A stretch of DNA of 64,000 nucleotides from Stackebrandtia albiflava (GTDB lineage: Bacteria > Actinomycetota > Actinomycetes > Mycobacteriales > Micromonosporaceae), in NCBI RefSeq assembly GCF_007994225.1, contig NZ_VLLL01000005.1:1163142-1227141 (forward strand). The letters run 5' to 3'. Below, piece after piece: positions 17,703 to 25,676 of the stretch (positions are counted from its first letter, which is position 1; each line of letters starts with the position of its first letter). The notes below the pieces were generated by a model that was given only the letters and a program-made list of their open reading frames with translations, did no database searches and had not been told where the DNA came from. A program made the position numbers and the translations under genes.

Positions 17703-18315
17703 TTCGCGGTACCTCCATTCCGATGACCGCGGAGAGGCCGGTCGGTGGGACGTCGAGGACTGCGGAGAAGTCACCGAGGACGTCGGGTGTGACCTCCTTC
17801 AGCCCCCGGGCGATGAGTCCGTAGGTCGATGGCGACCAGATTCGTCCGGTGACCGCGCCGATCGTCTTCGGAATGACGGACCAGCTCTGGCCACGGTTGC
17901 GCAGTAGGCGCATGAGGATGGCACCGGGACCGTCCTCGTAGTGTTCGTGTCGGTAGGGAACCCTGGGAGGCGGTCGTCTGCCCGGCGCGGTCCGCACGCT
18001 TTCCCGCAACGTGTCTCGGTGCCGCTCCGGCAGTACGGCGGCCTGGCCGAGGATGTAGTGGACATCCCAGGAGACGGCGTCCTCGCCCGGTGCCAGGTCC
18101 TCCGGAAGGGCGTCACCTGCGACGGCGAACATGTCCGCCGCGTGCCAGCCCAGCGTCGGCGCCAACCCCCGTAGCAGTGCCGGTGCCGGTATAGCTCCGG
18201 CGAGGACCCCGTCCAGTTCGCGTGTCGTCACCTCGGCGCGGCACGCGGCCGCCGCCGCCTCCAGACCCTCACGGTCCAGGAGGCGGCCCAGGCGGGTCGA
18301 GAAGGTCTCCGTCAT
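17683..18315 (-). CDS. Actinobacterial HTH-type regulator, C-terminus frameshifted
   Basis: 210 residues as read. The N-terminus (FSTRLGRLLDREGLEAAAAACRAEV then GVLAGAIPAPALLRGLAPTLG) is an atypical XRE-like helical domain; the middle (HRDTLRESVRTAPGRRPP, LLRNRGQSWSVIPKTIGAVTG, WSPSTYGLIARGLKEVTPDVLGDF) matches a family of actinobacterial DNA-binding proteins known from memory. In those the chain continues with a GDLLWAMRRL-type helix. Here that continuation lies in the next frame after a run of six C (17697-17702), so the reading ends early at PRTPHTGR. It may be a sequencing slip, a real truncation or phase variation. Confidence 0.75.
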   Translation of the reverse strand: MTETFSTRLGRLLDREGLEAAAAACRAEVTTRELDGVLAGAIPAPALLRGLAPTLGWHAADMFAVAGDALPEDLAPGEDAVSWDVHYILGQAAVLPERHRDTLRESVRTAPGRRPPPRVPYRHEHYEDGPGAILMRLLRNRGQSWSVIPKTIGAVTGRIWSPSTYGLIARGLKEVTPDVLGDFSAVLDVPPTGLSAVIGMEVPRTPHTGR

Positions 18316-18497
18316 CCGGCGATCCTACGGAGCAGGGCTCCGGACGAGAAGTGTGGCGCCAGAACGGATTCCCGCCCGCACACGCGGATCGGCCGAGGCG
18401 GGAGTCGTGAGGGGGGTGCGGTGGTGGTCTCGCGGTGCCCTCCGGCGGTGTCGCGACGGATGTGTGCGGTGCGGGGCGGCGGCCAGCAAGCAATCTA

Positions 18498-18526
18498 TTG
18501 ACATTCGATAGGTAATTGGCGATACT
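18498..18526 (+). promoter_or_regulatory. Consensus promoter with overlapping operator repeats
   Basis: TTGACA (18498-18503), a 17-base spacer and GATACT (18521-18526) match a housekeeping promoter. The -10 ends only six bases before the ATG of the DUF2975 gene, so the transcript is predicted to be leaderless. TCGATA hexamers at 18505-18510 and 18526-18531 lie 21 bases apart, and CAATCTAT/ATAGgtaATTG (18491-18518) forms a hyphenated inverted repeat over the -35; both could bind the small HTH protein encoded two genes on. Confidence 0.7.
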
Positions 18527-18532
18527 CGATAA

Positions 18533-19012
18533 ATGTTGACTACCAATCGCGCGGTCGCCGCTCTCCGGGTGTTCTTGGTGCTGCTGTTCGGCATCCTCGT
18601 CGTGTTCCAGACCCTCTCCATGCCGGGCCAGTTCGCCCACATGGCCGAGCAGAATCCCGACGCCGCACACCTGCGGTGGCCGCTCACCGCTCTGGCGGTG
18701 TACTGGATCCTGTGTGTACAGGTGGTGGTCGTCGCCACCTGGAAGCTGCTGACCCTCGTGAAGAAGGACCGCATCTTCACCGAGTCGTCCCTGAAATGGG
18801 TCAACGCCATCGTGTGGGCGATAGCCGCCGCCTGGCTCGTCCTGCTCGGCGTGTTCCTCTACGTCGGTTTCCGTGCCGACGACCCCGGCATGCCGCTTCT
18901 GCTGTTCCTGCTGCTGGTGGGCGTGACCGTGCTGGGCCTGCTGATGATCGTGATGCGCGCACTGCTGCGTCAGGCCACCACACTGCGCACCGACATGGAG
19001 GCGGTGATCTGA
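18533..19012 (+). CDS. DUF2975 membrane protein
   Basis: 159 residues with four membrane helices: ALRVFLVLLFGILVVFQTL, LTALAVYWILCVQVVVVATW, WVNAIVWAIAAAWLVLLGVFLYV and LLLFLLLVGVTVLGLLMIVM. The loop FTESSLKWVNAI is typical of DUF2975. Members are usually encoded in a two-gene unit with a YozG-like HTH protein, as here, where the stop and next start overlap (TGATG). The function is unknown; a role in sequestering or signalling to the regulator is speculation. Confidence 0.9.
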   Translation: MLTTNRAVAALRVFLVLLFGILVVFQTLSMPGQFAHMAEQNPDAAHLRWPLTALAVYWILCVQVVVVATWKLLTLVKKDRIFTESSLKWVNAIVWAIAAAWLVLLGVFLYVGFRADDPGMPLLLFLLLVGVTVLGLLMIVMRALLRQATTLRTDMEAVI

Positions 19013-19218
19013 TGCCCATCGTCGTGCGCATCGACGTCGAACTGGCCAAACGCAAGATGAGCGTCGGCGAGTTCGCCGAACGGGTGGGCCTCACCCCCGC
19101 CAACGTCGCCGTGTTGAAGAACGGCCGCGCCAAGGCCGTCCGGTTCAGCACCCTGGAGGCGATGTGCCGCGTCCTCGACTGCCAACCCGGTGACCTACTC
19201 GAATGGGTGGACGAATGA
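19012..19218 (+). CDS. YozG-like Cro/C1-type regulator
   Basis: 68 residues, a minimal HTH protein: IVVRIDVELAKRKMSVGEFAERVG, then LTPANVAVLKNGRAKAVRFSTLEAMCRVLDC, then QPGDLLEW. The conserved ending CQPGDLLEW is typical of the YozG/DUF2975 partner group. It is translationally coupled to the DUF2975 gene and is expected to repress the shared promoter. The product is too short for a ligand domain, so any signal probably comes through the membrane partner. Confidence 0.92.
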   Translation: MPIVVRIDVELAKRKMSVGEFAERVGLTPANVAVLKNGRAKAVRFSTLEAMCRVLDCQPGDLLEWVDE

Positions 19219-19258
19219 CCCCCACGACCGACCCGTTCCGGCTCGGAAGGAGCACATC

Positions 19259-19426
19259 GTGAGACACCTACCGGCGGTCCTGGTGGCCGCGCCACTGACC
19301 GCGCTCGGCGCCCTGGCCGTGATGTACGGGGAGGCGGACGATTCCCCCGGCCTCCAACTGATCGGAGTCCTGCTCGCCGCCGCCGCGGTGGTGATCGTGG
19401 TGCGGTCGGTCAGGTCCGCGCGGTGA
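19259..19426 (+). CDS. Small two-helix membrane protein
   Basis: 55 residues from GTG 19259 with a strong GGAAGGAG site seven bases before it. Two hydrophobic helices (LPAVLVAAPLTALGALAVMY and LQLIGVLLAAAAVVIVV) are separated by the polar loop GEADDSPG, and the tail is basic (RSVRSAR). It follows the DUF2975/HTH pair by 40 bases and probably belongs to the same operon. No family is recognised. Confidence 0.65.
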   Translation: MRHLPAVLVAAPLTALGALAVMYGEADDSPGLQLIGVLLAAAAVVIVVRSVRSAR

Positions 19427-19452
19427 CCCGTTCGGCGGCGGATTCGGGCATG

Positions 19453-19523
19453 GAAAAACCCGCGAGGTGAAGGAGACCGAGATCTCCTTCGTCGCGCTGG
19501 ACTAGATCGCGACACTCGCGGGT
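19453..19523 (-). ncRNA. Three-way-junction RNA ending in a T-run (terminator-like)
   Basis: Read on the minus strand, a 9-bp outer stem (ACCCGCGAG at the 5' side, 19523-19515; CTCGCGGGT, 19466-19458) encloses two further perfect hairpins: GTCGCG/CGCGAC (19513-19508 with 19496-19491, 11-nt loop) and GAAGGAGA/TCTCCTTC (19490-19483 with 19476-19469, 6-nt loop). The junction linkers are one, zero and two bases. The outer stem is followed by TTTTT (19458-19454), so the element can terminate minus-strand transcription. It lies 104 bases after a short ORF with a near-perfect Shine-Dalgarno. It may be a regulatory RNA or the 3' part of a small mRNA; no known family was recognised. Confidence 0.55.
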
Positions 19524-19626
19524 CCGGTGGTCGCGTGGTATTCGCTCGCCGTCGAGAAGCCCTATGGGCCGCTCCGCCGTCGGCGGTAACCGCGCCGGTC
19601 CGTTGTCATGGAACGGTGCGCGACGA

Positions 19627-19665
19627 CTAACGCGCAACCACCTCACGAGTCCTGAAAGACTTCAC
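19627..19665 (-). CDS. 12-codon ORF with near-perfect Shine-Dalgarno
   Basis: The peptide VKSFRTREVVAR starts at GTG 19665. AAAGGAGGTGGTCC (19684-19671) matches the complement of the 16S rRNA 3' end at thirteen of fourteen positions, far stronger than other sites here. Codons such as TCT, AGG, ACT, CGT and GTT are rare in this genome's genes, which suggests nucleotide-level conservation or high expression. The ORF lies about 110 bases downstream of the amino-acid permease gene and upstream of the structured terminator. It could be a leader peptide, a small secreted or intracellular peptide, or a ribosome-binding decoy. Confidence 0.5.
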   Translation of the reverse strand: MKSFRTREVVAR

Positions 19666-19775
19666 TCTCGGACCACCTCCTTTCACGTGTGCCACGAAGG
19701 TACGCCGAGAACGGCGGAACCGCCAGTGATTTACGCGACCGATCCGGCGGAGCCGGTCGGAGCGGCCTACCACGC

Positions 19776-21050
19776 TCAGTCGCGCCGCCTCGTGGCGAGC
19801 CGCCGTATCCCGTAGACGGCCGCGCCCGAGGCGACCACGATCGCGCCGGTGACGACCGAGGAGGGCGGCAACGCCACCGCCAGCAGCAGGCAGCCGAGGA
19901 GCCCGATCACCGGAATCGGACGGAACGGGCCGCCCTCGTGTCGTGGCAGCGTCCAGGCGGAGGCGTTGGCCACGGCGTAGTACACCAGCACGCCGAAGGA
20001 CGAGAAACCGATGGCGGCGCGCAGATCCGCGGTCGCCGCCAACACCGCGACGACCACCCCGACCGCCAGGGCGGCGCGGTGCGGCACCGCGTGACGCGGG
20101 TGGACGGCCGCGAGCACACCCGGCAGGTGCCGGTCGCGGGCCATGGCGAGGACCGTCCGCGACACACCCAGGATCAACGCGAGCAGCGAACCCAGCGCCG
20201 CCGCGACGGCCGCGACCCGCACCACGGGCACCAGCCAATCCGCGCCGGCGGCCTCGGCCGCGACGGCGAGCGGGGCGTCGGTCTCGCCGAGCCGTTCGGG
20301 CCCCAGGACCGCCAGCACCGCCACGGTGACCGCACCGTAGACGACCAGGGTGACGCCGAGGGCCAGCCCGATCGCCCGTGGGATCGTGCGGCGCGGATCG
20401 CGTACCTCCTCGCCCAGTGTCGCGATCCTCGCGTAACCGGCGAACGCGAAGAACAGCAGACCCGCCGCCTCCGGTACGCCCCCCAGCCATCCGGTCCCGG
20501 TCGCGCCCCACGACCATTCACCGGGCGGCGGCGCGGCCGACAGCGCGGCGGCCACCAGTGCCGCCAGTGTCGTCAGGACGACCGCCACGACGGCCCTGGT
20601 CAGCCACGCGGACCGCTGCACGCCCGCGTAGTCGACGCCGGTCAGGACGACCACCGCGATCACCGCCACGACGTGCGCGTGTTCGGGCCACGCGTACGCG
20701 CCGACCGTGAGCGCCATCGCCGCGCAGGACGCGGACTTGCCGACCACGAAGGCCCACCCGGCCAGGTGTCCCCAGAACTCGCCGAGCCGTTCCCTCCCGT
20801 AGACGTAGGTGCCGCCGGACTCCGGATAGTGTGCGGCGAGCCGTGCGGAGGAGGTGGCGTTGCAGTACGCGACCACGGCCGCGACGACCAGGCCGGCGAC
20901 GAGCCCGCCGCCCGCCGCGCGCGCGGCGGGCGCCATCGCGGTGAACACACCCGCCCCGATCATCGCCCCGAGTCCGATCACGACGGCGTCGAAGAGCCCG
21001 AGGTCGCGTCGAAGTCGTCCCGGGGCGCCGCCGGCGGCTGGCGAATTCAT
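19776..21050 (-). CDS. APC-family amino acid permease
   Basis: 424 residues with about twelve membrane helices. The N-terminal signature LGLFDAVVIGLGAMIGAGVFTAM contains the GAMIGAGVF motif of the amino acid-polyamine-organocation family (helix 1 substrate site). LLFFAFAGYARIATLGEEVRDPRRTIPRAI matches the conserved helix 6 to loop 6-7 region with the EEV..P..IPRAI signature. It is expected to import amino acids or exchange them. The substrate is not deducible. It is monocistronic or co-transcribed with the small downstream ORF. Confidence 0.92.
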   Translation of the reverse strand: MNSPAAGGAPGRLRRDLGLFDAVVIGLGAMIGAGVFTAMAPAARAAGGGLVAGLVVAAVVAYCNATSSARLAAHYPESGGTYVYGRERLGEFWGHLAGWAFVVGKSASCAAMALTVGAYAWPEHAHVVAVIAVVVLTGVDYAGVQRSAWLTRAVVAVVLTTLAALVAAALSAAPPPGEWSWGATGTGWLGGVPEAAGLLFFAFAGYARIATLGEEVRDPRRTIPRAIGLALGVTLVVYGAVTVAVLAVLGPERLGETDAPLAVAAEAAGADWLVPVVRVAAVAAALGSLLALILGVSRTVLAMARDRHLPGVLAAVHPRHAVPHRAALAVGVVVAVLAATADLRAAIGFSSFGVLVYYAVANASAWTLPRHEGGPFRPIPVIGLLGCLLLAVALPPSSVVTGAIVVASGAAVYGIRRLATRRRD

Positions 21051-21192
21051 GGCGGCTCCTCGACCGGGTCACGACGTCACTGCCGATAGACGATAGATCG
21101 ACCGGCCACGACGGACGGAGGCGACGTGTCGCATCGACCCGCGAGGCCGGTCGGGAGCCCGCGTCCACCTTGCGGAGGCGACGGTGGAACCG

Positions 21193-22092
21193 CTACCCGG
21201 ACCGGCCCGGGCGGGGCGGCGTCTCGTCCGGTCGCGCACCGAAGAACGCGACCAGCGCCTCGCTCAACGCCGTGGGCGCCTCCTCGGCCATGTGGTGTCC
21301 ACATTCGAGCCCGCCGCCCCGTACGTCGTCGGCCCAGGTCCGCCAGACCTCCACCGGGTCGCCGTACAGTTCCTCCAGGTCGTCCCACCTCGACCACATC
21401 ACCAGCACCGGGAGGCGCAGTCGCGCTCCGGCGTGCCGGTCGGCCTCCTCGTGCGACTGGTCGACGGTCAAACCCGCGCGATAGTCCTCCAACATGGCGC
21501 GGACCACCTGCGGATTCCGGGTGGCACGCCGGAACTCGTCGTGGTTCTCCCGGCCCATCCGCTCCGGGTCACCGCGGTACCACGCGTCGGGGTCGGCGTT
21601 GATCACCCGCTCGGGGACACCGGGCTGGGCGAAGAAGAACCAGTGCCACCAACGGGTCGCGAACTCCGCGGTGATGCGGCGCAAGTGCTCGCTGACGGGC
21701 AGGCAGTCGAGCATCGCGGCGCGGACCACCGCCTCGGGATGGTCCATGGCCAGCCGGAACGCGACCGCACCACCACGGTCGTGCCCGGCCAGGGCGAAAC
21801 GTTCGTGAGCCAGACGCCGCATGACGGTCACCATGTCCGAGGCCACCGCGCGTTTGGAGTATCCGGCGTGGTCGGCGGTGAACGCCGGCCCCCGGGACCG
21901 GCCGTACCCGCGAAGGTCCGGGCACACCACCGTGAACCCCGCGGCCACCAGCGCCGGCGCGACCCGGTGCCAGGTCGACGAGGTGCGTGGGTGGCCGTGC
22001 AGTAGCAGCACGGCGGGACCGGTACCGCCGTGACGGACGAAGACGCGTGCCTCGCCGGTGTCGATCACTTCCTCGGTGAAACCGGTGAACAT
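21193..22092 (-). CDS. Alpha/beta hydrolase, haloacetate dehalogenase/epoxide hydrolase-like
   Basis: 299 residues from the ATG at 22092 (GGGAAGGGAG upstream). The oxyanion loop LLLHGHPRTSSTWHRVAPAL, PDLRGYGRSRGP, nucleophile elbow GHDRGGAVAF with Asp as nucleophile, the auxiliary Asp of AMLDCLPV, the cap WWHWFFFAQPG with PERVINADPDAWY, and the His of ECGHHMAEE match the fluoroacetate dehalogenase family in order and spacing. The second Arg of the carboxylate/halide site (DRGGR in FAcD) is Ala here, so true fluoroacetate activity is doubtful. Epoxide or other halo-substrates are possible. Confidence 0.88.
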   Translation of the reverse strand: MFTGFTEEVIDTGEARVFVRHGGTGPAVLLLHGHPRTSSTWHRVAPALVAAGFTVVCPDLRGYGRSRGPAFTADHAGYSKRAVASDMVTVMRRLAHERFALAGHDRGGAVAFRLAMDHPEAVVRAAMLDCLPVSEHLRRITAEFATRWWHWFFFAQPGVPERVINADPDAWYRGDPERMGRENHDEFRRATRNPQVVRAMLEDYRAGLTVDQSHEEADRHAGARLRLPVLVMWSRWDDLEELYGDPVEVWRTWADDVRGGGLECGHHMAEEAPTALSEALVAFFGARPDETPPRPGRSG

Positions 22093-22206
22093 GTGGGCGC
22101 TCCCTTCCCGGAGTACCGGGGGCGGATACCCCGGGTGGCGCGCCCTCAACCGCGTCGCGCGGGACCCGGGGCGACGCCGGAGTCCGGCCGGTGATGCAGT
22201 GGCCCC

Positions 22207-22560
22207 ATGAGCTATGTCTTCGACGTCGCCGGTGAGACGGTGTGGAGTCCGGCGTCCAGAGTCGGGGCGCTGTTCGTGGCGTTGAGCGGTGTGTTCGCGG
22301 AATACGCCGGGACACCCGCCGGTCTGCACGCCGAGGCGCGAGACTGGTACGAGATCGAACCGGACGTGTTCGCCCGCCATGTCGCCGCGCTTCTGGACGG
22401 TCCGGGCCGGAACCACCCCGTCTACGGACTGCTCGCGGAGGGTTACCTGGTCACCTGCGTGGCCCTGGCGACGCGCGCCGGGGTGGCCGTGACACCGACC
22501 CCGGCCTTCCCGGACATACTCGCGGCGGCCGAGGAGTGTCAGCGGCGGATGCCGCGTTGA
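22207..22560 (+). CDS. DUF6086-like small protein
   Basis: 117 residues beginning MSYVFDVAGETVWSPASRVGALFVAL. The start motif FDV..TVW.P...V..LFV and the later IEPDVFARHVAAL and EGYLVTCVALATRAG resemble the actinobacterial DUF6086 family, which has unknown function. It is cytosolic, acidic and monocistronic. It is divergent from the dehalogenase-like gene with 114 bases between them. The family label is from memory of its start motif. Confidence 0.7.
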   Translation: MSYVFDVAGETVWSPASRVGALFVALSGVFAEYAGTPAGLHAEARDWYEIEPDVFARHVAALLDGPGRNHPVYGLLAEGYLVTCVALATRAGVAVTPTPAFPDILAAAEECQRRMPR

Positions 22561-22612
22561 CACGGCTCGCCGGGCGTCGACGGAGCCGCCCGTTCTGTCA
22601 ACATGGAGTGCG

Positions 22613-23251
22613 ATGAGCGATCAACGGAAGGCGCTTCGGGTCTGGCAACGCGTCGCACCCCGGTACGACCGGTCGATGCGTTTCCTGGAGAGGTGGCAGT
22701 TCGCGGGTGGACGGGAGTGGGTGTGTTCCCGTGCCACGGGAGAGGTGCTGGAGGTCGCGGTCGGCACCGGCCTGAACCTGCCGCACTACCCGGCCGGGAT
22801 CCGGTTGACCGGCGTGGACTTCAGCCCGGCGATGCTGGAGCGTGCCGAGGCGCGTGCCGCCGCCCTGGGGCTGGAGGTGGAGTTGCGTCAGGCCGACGCA
22901 CAGCGGCTCCCCTTCGAGGACCGCCGTTTCGACACCGTCGTGTGCACCCTGTCGTTGTGCGGGATCCCGGACCGGGCGGCGGCGATCGGGGAGATGCGGC
23001 GTGTGCTGCGTCCCGGTGGGAGACTGCTGCTGTTGGACCACATAGGAAGCTCCTGGCCGCCCGTGTGGCTGGTGCAGCGGCTCTTGGAGGCCGTCACCGT
23101 CCGCGCCGCGGGCGAGTACCAGACCCGCCGCCAGTTGGGGGCGGTGCGCGACGCGGGTTTCGCCGTCCAGGAGCGGGAACGCCTCAAGGCGGGCACCGTC
23201 GAACGGATCGCCGCGGTCAAACCGGTGGACCCGGACGCGCCGGCGGCGTGA
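22613..23251 (+). CDS. Class I SAM-dependent methyltransferase
   Basis: 212 residues. Motif I is EVAVGTGLNLPHYP, motif II region ADAQRLPFEDRRFDTVVCTLSLCGI and motif III RRVLRPGGRLLLLDHIGS, the order and spacing of UbiE/Methyltransf_11 enzymes. The N-terminal WQRVAPRYDRSMRFLERW helix is typical of UbiE-like proteins that bind phospholipid or quinone substrates. No quinone genes are nearby, so the substrate is unknown. GGAG precedes the ATG. A strong terminator follows. Confidence 0.9.
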   Translation: MSDQRKALRVWQRVAPRYDRSMRFLERWQFAGGREWVCSRATGEVLEVAVGTGLNLPHYPAGIRLTGVDFSPAMLERAEARAAALGLEVELRQADAQRLPFEDRRFDTVVCTLSLCGIPDRAAAIGEMRRVLRPGGRLLLLDHIGSSWPPVWLVQRLLEAVTVRAAGEYQTRRQLGAVRDAGFAVQERERLKAGTVERIAAVKPVDPDAPAA

Positions 23252-23289
23252 GCGGACCGCCCCGTGCGGACCACCGTGGTGCGGATGTC

Positions 23290-23322
23290 CCGGCCCCGCC
23301 CGGTGTCTCCGGGCGGGGCCGG
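23290..23322. terminator. Bidirectional terminator
   Basis: A 14-bp perfect stem (CCGGCCCCGCCCGG, 23290-23303, with 23309-23322) and 5-nt loop lie between the convergent methyltransferase and FtsX-type permease genes. Confidence 0.8.
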
Positions 23323-23336
23323 TCACGACGACGCCG

Positions 23337-25676
23337 TCATTCGGTGCGCAGTGCCACGGCGGTGCGGGTGCGTGCCGCCCATCCGGCCGGCAGCAGGGCA
23401 CCCAGTACGGCGATGACCAGGCCGCCGAAGCCGAGCAGCACCAGCTCGCCGGTTCCGTAGACGTCGAGTACGGAGTCGGGCAGCCGGTAGCCCGCGCTCA
23501 CCCCCATGTCGGACACGATCGTCCGCTGTAGATACACGCCGAGCGGCAGCCCGATCAGCCCGCCCACGACGCCGGTGACCGTCACCGACGCGATGACCAT
23601 CGTGACCGTCTGCCGGGGAAGCATCCCCAAGGCCTTGTGGATTCCGAGGTCGTGGATCCGGTCCCGCGTCTCCAGCACGACCGTGTTGAGCACCCCGAGG
23701 GCCACCACGGCCACCAACAGCAGGGTGAGGAGCGCCGTCAGCGCGTTGATGACCAGGACGAAGTCCGCGGCCTCCTGCTCGGCCGGCGACGCGTGGGCGT
23801 TCAGGTCCGACAACGCCGGGTTCAGGGCGGACGAGTAGTCGGCCGGATCGGTGCCGGCGGCGACGGTGATCCGGTACTCCATCACCGGTGCCGGCCCCTC
23901 CGGTGTCGCCAGGGTCGCCGCGTCGGTGAGGAGTTGCATCCCTCGGCTCTCGGTGTTGAACACCTCGCCGACGATCCGGACGGTGACGGCGGTCCCCTGA
24001 TGGTCGAGGACCAGGCTGTCGCCGACCGCCTTACCGGTCGCGGTGAGGAACGGGGTGGCGGCGACGATCTCGCCCGGGCCGGAGATCCAGTCGCCGGACA
24101 CCATCCGGTATCCGTGAGTGGAGTCGTTCTCGGTGAACCCGAGGACCTCGACCGATTCGGTCAGACCCGCCACGGACATCTCCGACCGTGCGACACCGGT
24201 GTGGCTCACGGTGCCCGGCTGGGCGGTGATCGCCGCCGTCACCGCCGTGTCGTCCAAGCCGGTCGGGCGGCCGTCCTCCATCGGCGGCGGGCCCATCCGT
24301 GCCACGGTCACGTCGGCGAGGCCCACGCCGGCCTGTATCTGGCCGAGCGAACCGCTCAGCCCGACCGCGAAGGTCACGGCGGCGGCACCGAACGCCACGG
24401 CCGCCACCACCGAGGCCGCCCGGCCGGGCCTGGCGAACGGCTGCGCCAGGCCGAGCGTGACCGGTCGCGGCAACGGCAGCCGCGACGCCGCCCCGGCCAG
24501 GAGGCGTCCCCGTCCACCTCGGCGGGTCCTTCCCATGGCGAGCGCGTCCACGGCACGCATCCGTCCCGCCCGGGAGGCGGCGATCAGCGCGGTGACGGCG
24601 ACGACGACGAGGGAACCCGCGACCGCGAGTGCGTCGATCCACCACACCACCCCGGAATCGGACGTGCCGTACAACCGGTTCGTCTCGGCCAGCACGGGAA
24701 CGGTCAACAGGTTCCCCGCGACCGTCCCCAGAGCCGCGCCCACCGCCGCGGGGATGACCGCCTGCGCCACGTGCGCCCACACGACCTGGGCCGGTGTGAA
24801 CCCGAGCGCCTTCAACACCCCGATGCGCCTGGTGGACGACCCGACCGCGCCGGTGACGACGGTGGCGACGATGAGCACCGCCAACGTCACCCCGAGGACG
24901 CCGAACGCGATGAGGAACGGCACGAGCAGGCTCGCCTCCGCCGATGCGGCCTCTCGGGTGGTGAGCCAGGAGACGCTTCCCGAGACGGCGTCGCGCGGCA
25001 GCGCCGAGGTGACCGCGGCGAGTCCACTCTCCATGTCGGCGGTGGTGTCGGCGGAACCGAACCGGTAGAGCATCTGGTAGGCGTCCACCCGTCCGGACGG
25101 GGAGAGCGACGTGATCTGGTCGGGCCACACCCAGGCGCCCGCCGTGCCGCTGACCGATTCGGCCAGTCCCACCACGGTCAGCGTCGGGCCGTCCGGTAGG
25201 TCGGGGAACCGCACGGTCTCACCCAGCGGTGATCCCGTTCCCCGGTCGGCGTGGAACCCGGTCAGCACTATCTCACCGGGGCCGGTGACCCACCTGCCCT
25301 CGGAGAGGGTGACGGCGTCGACGTCCACACCGGGGTCGGCACGCCCCACGACGGTCAGCATCGACATGCGGTTGACCCGGCCGATCGTCGGCGCCGCGAC
25401 GGTCGACGGGAACGGCCCGGCCGACGCGGTGACGCCCGAGGCACCGGCGGTCGCCGTCAACTCGGCCTCGGTCACCTCCGCGGCGTCGTACTGGACGGTC
25501 AGGTGCGCACCGCTCTGCTGGGCGAACGCCCGATCGAAGGGGGCGTCGGACGCGACCACGAGTGTCGTCCCGAGGACCACCGAGGCCGTCGCGATCAGCA
25601 CGACCAGTCCGATGACCACGGTCTGGACCCGGCGTCGTCCCACACCGGACCCGACGACCCTCCCGACCGCGCTCAT
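23337..25676 (-). CDS. FtsX-like ABC exporter permease (large)
   Basis: 779 residues. The protein has two FtsX domains: an N-terminal helix (VVIGLVVLIATASVVLGTTLVVA), an extracytoplasmic domain, three helices (LVPFLIAFGVLGVTLAVLIV; VIPAAVGAALGTVAGNLL; ALAVAGSLVVVAVTALIAAS), then a second copy with a second extracytoplasmic domain and the C-terminal helices (LLTLLLVAVVALGVLN; VTVTGVVGGLIGLPLGVYL; LVLLGFGGLVIAVLGALLPAGWAAR). The motifs GVLKALGFTPAQV and DLGIHKALGMLPRQTV are the coupling loops. The start overlaps the ATPase stop (ATGA). This class exports lipids or peptides or signals envelope stress. Confidence 0.93.
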   Translation of the reverse strand: MSAVGRVVGSGVGRRRVQTVVIGLVVLIATASVVLGTTLVVASDAPFDRAFAQQSGAHLTVQYDAAEVTEAELTATAGASGVTASAGPFPSTVAAPTIGRVNRMSMLTVVGRADPGVDVDAVTLSEGRWVTGPGEIVLTGFHADRGTGSPLGETVRFPDLPDGPTLTVVGLAESVSGTAGAWVWPDQITSLSPSGRVDAYQMLYRFGSADTTADMESGLAAVTSALPRDAVSGSVSWLTTREAASAEASLLVPFLIAFGVLGVTLAVLIVATVVTGAVGSSTRRIGVLKALGFTPAQVVWAHVAQAVIPAAVGAALGTVAGNLLTVPVLAETNRLYGTSDSGVVWWIDALAVAGSLVVVAVTALIAASRAGRMRAVDALAMGRTRRGGRGRLLAGAASRLPLPRPVTLGLAQPFARPGRAASVVAAVAFGAAAVTFAVGLSGSLGQIQAGVGLADVTVARMGPPPMEDGRPTGLDDTAVTAAITAQPGTVSHTGVARSEMSVAGLTESVEVLGFTENDSTHGYRMVSGDWISGPGEIVAATPFLTATGKAVGDSLVLDHQGTAVTVRIVGEVFNTESRGMQLLTDAATLATPEGPAPVMEYRITVAAGTDPADYSSALNPALSDLNAHASPAEQEAADFVLVINALTALLTLLLVAVVALGVLNTVVLETRDRIHDLGIHKALGMLPRQTVTMVIASVTVTGVVGGLIGLPLGVYLQRTIVSDMGVSAGYRLPDSVLDVYGTGELVLLGFGGLVIAVLGALLPAGWAARTRTAVALRTE

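Noticed and set aside
19453-19523. tRNA-like or known riboswitch reading of the three-way junction
   Set aside because: No T-loop GGTTCGA sequence, no CCA end and no acceptor or anticodon geometry; arm lengths do not fit a tRNA.
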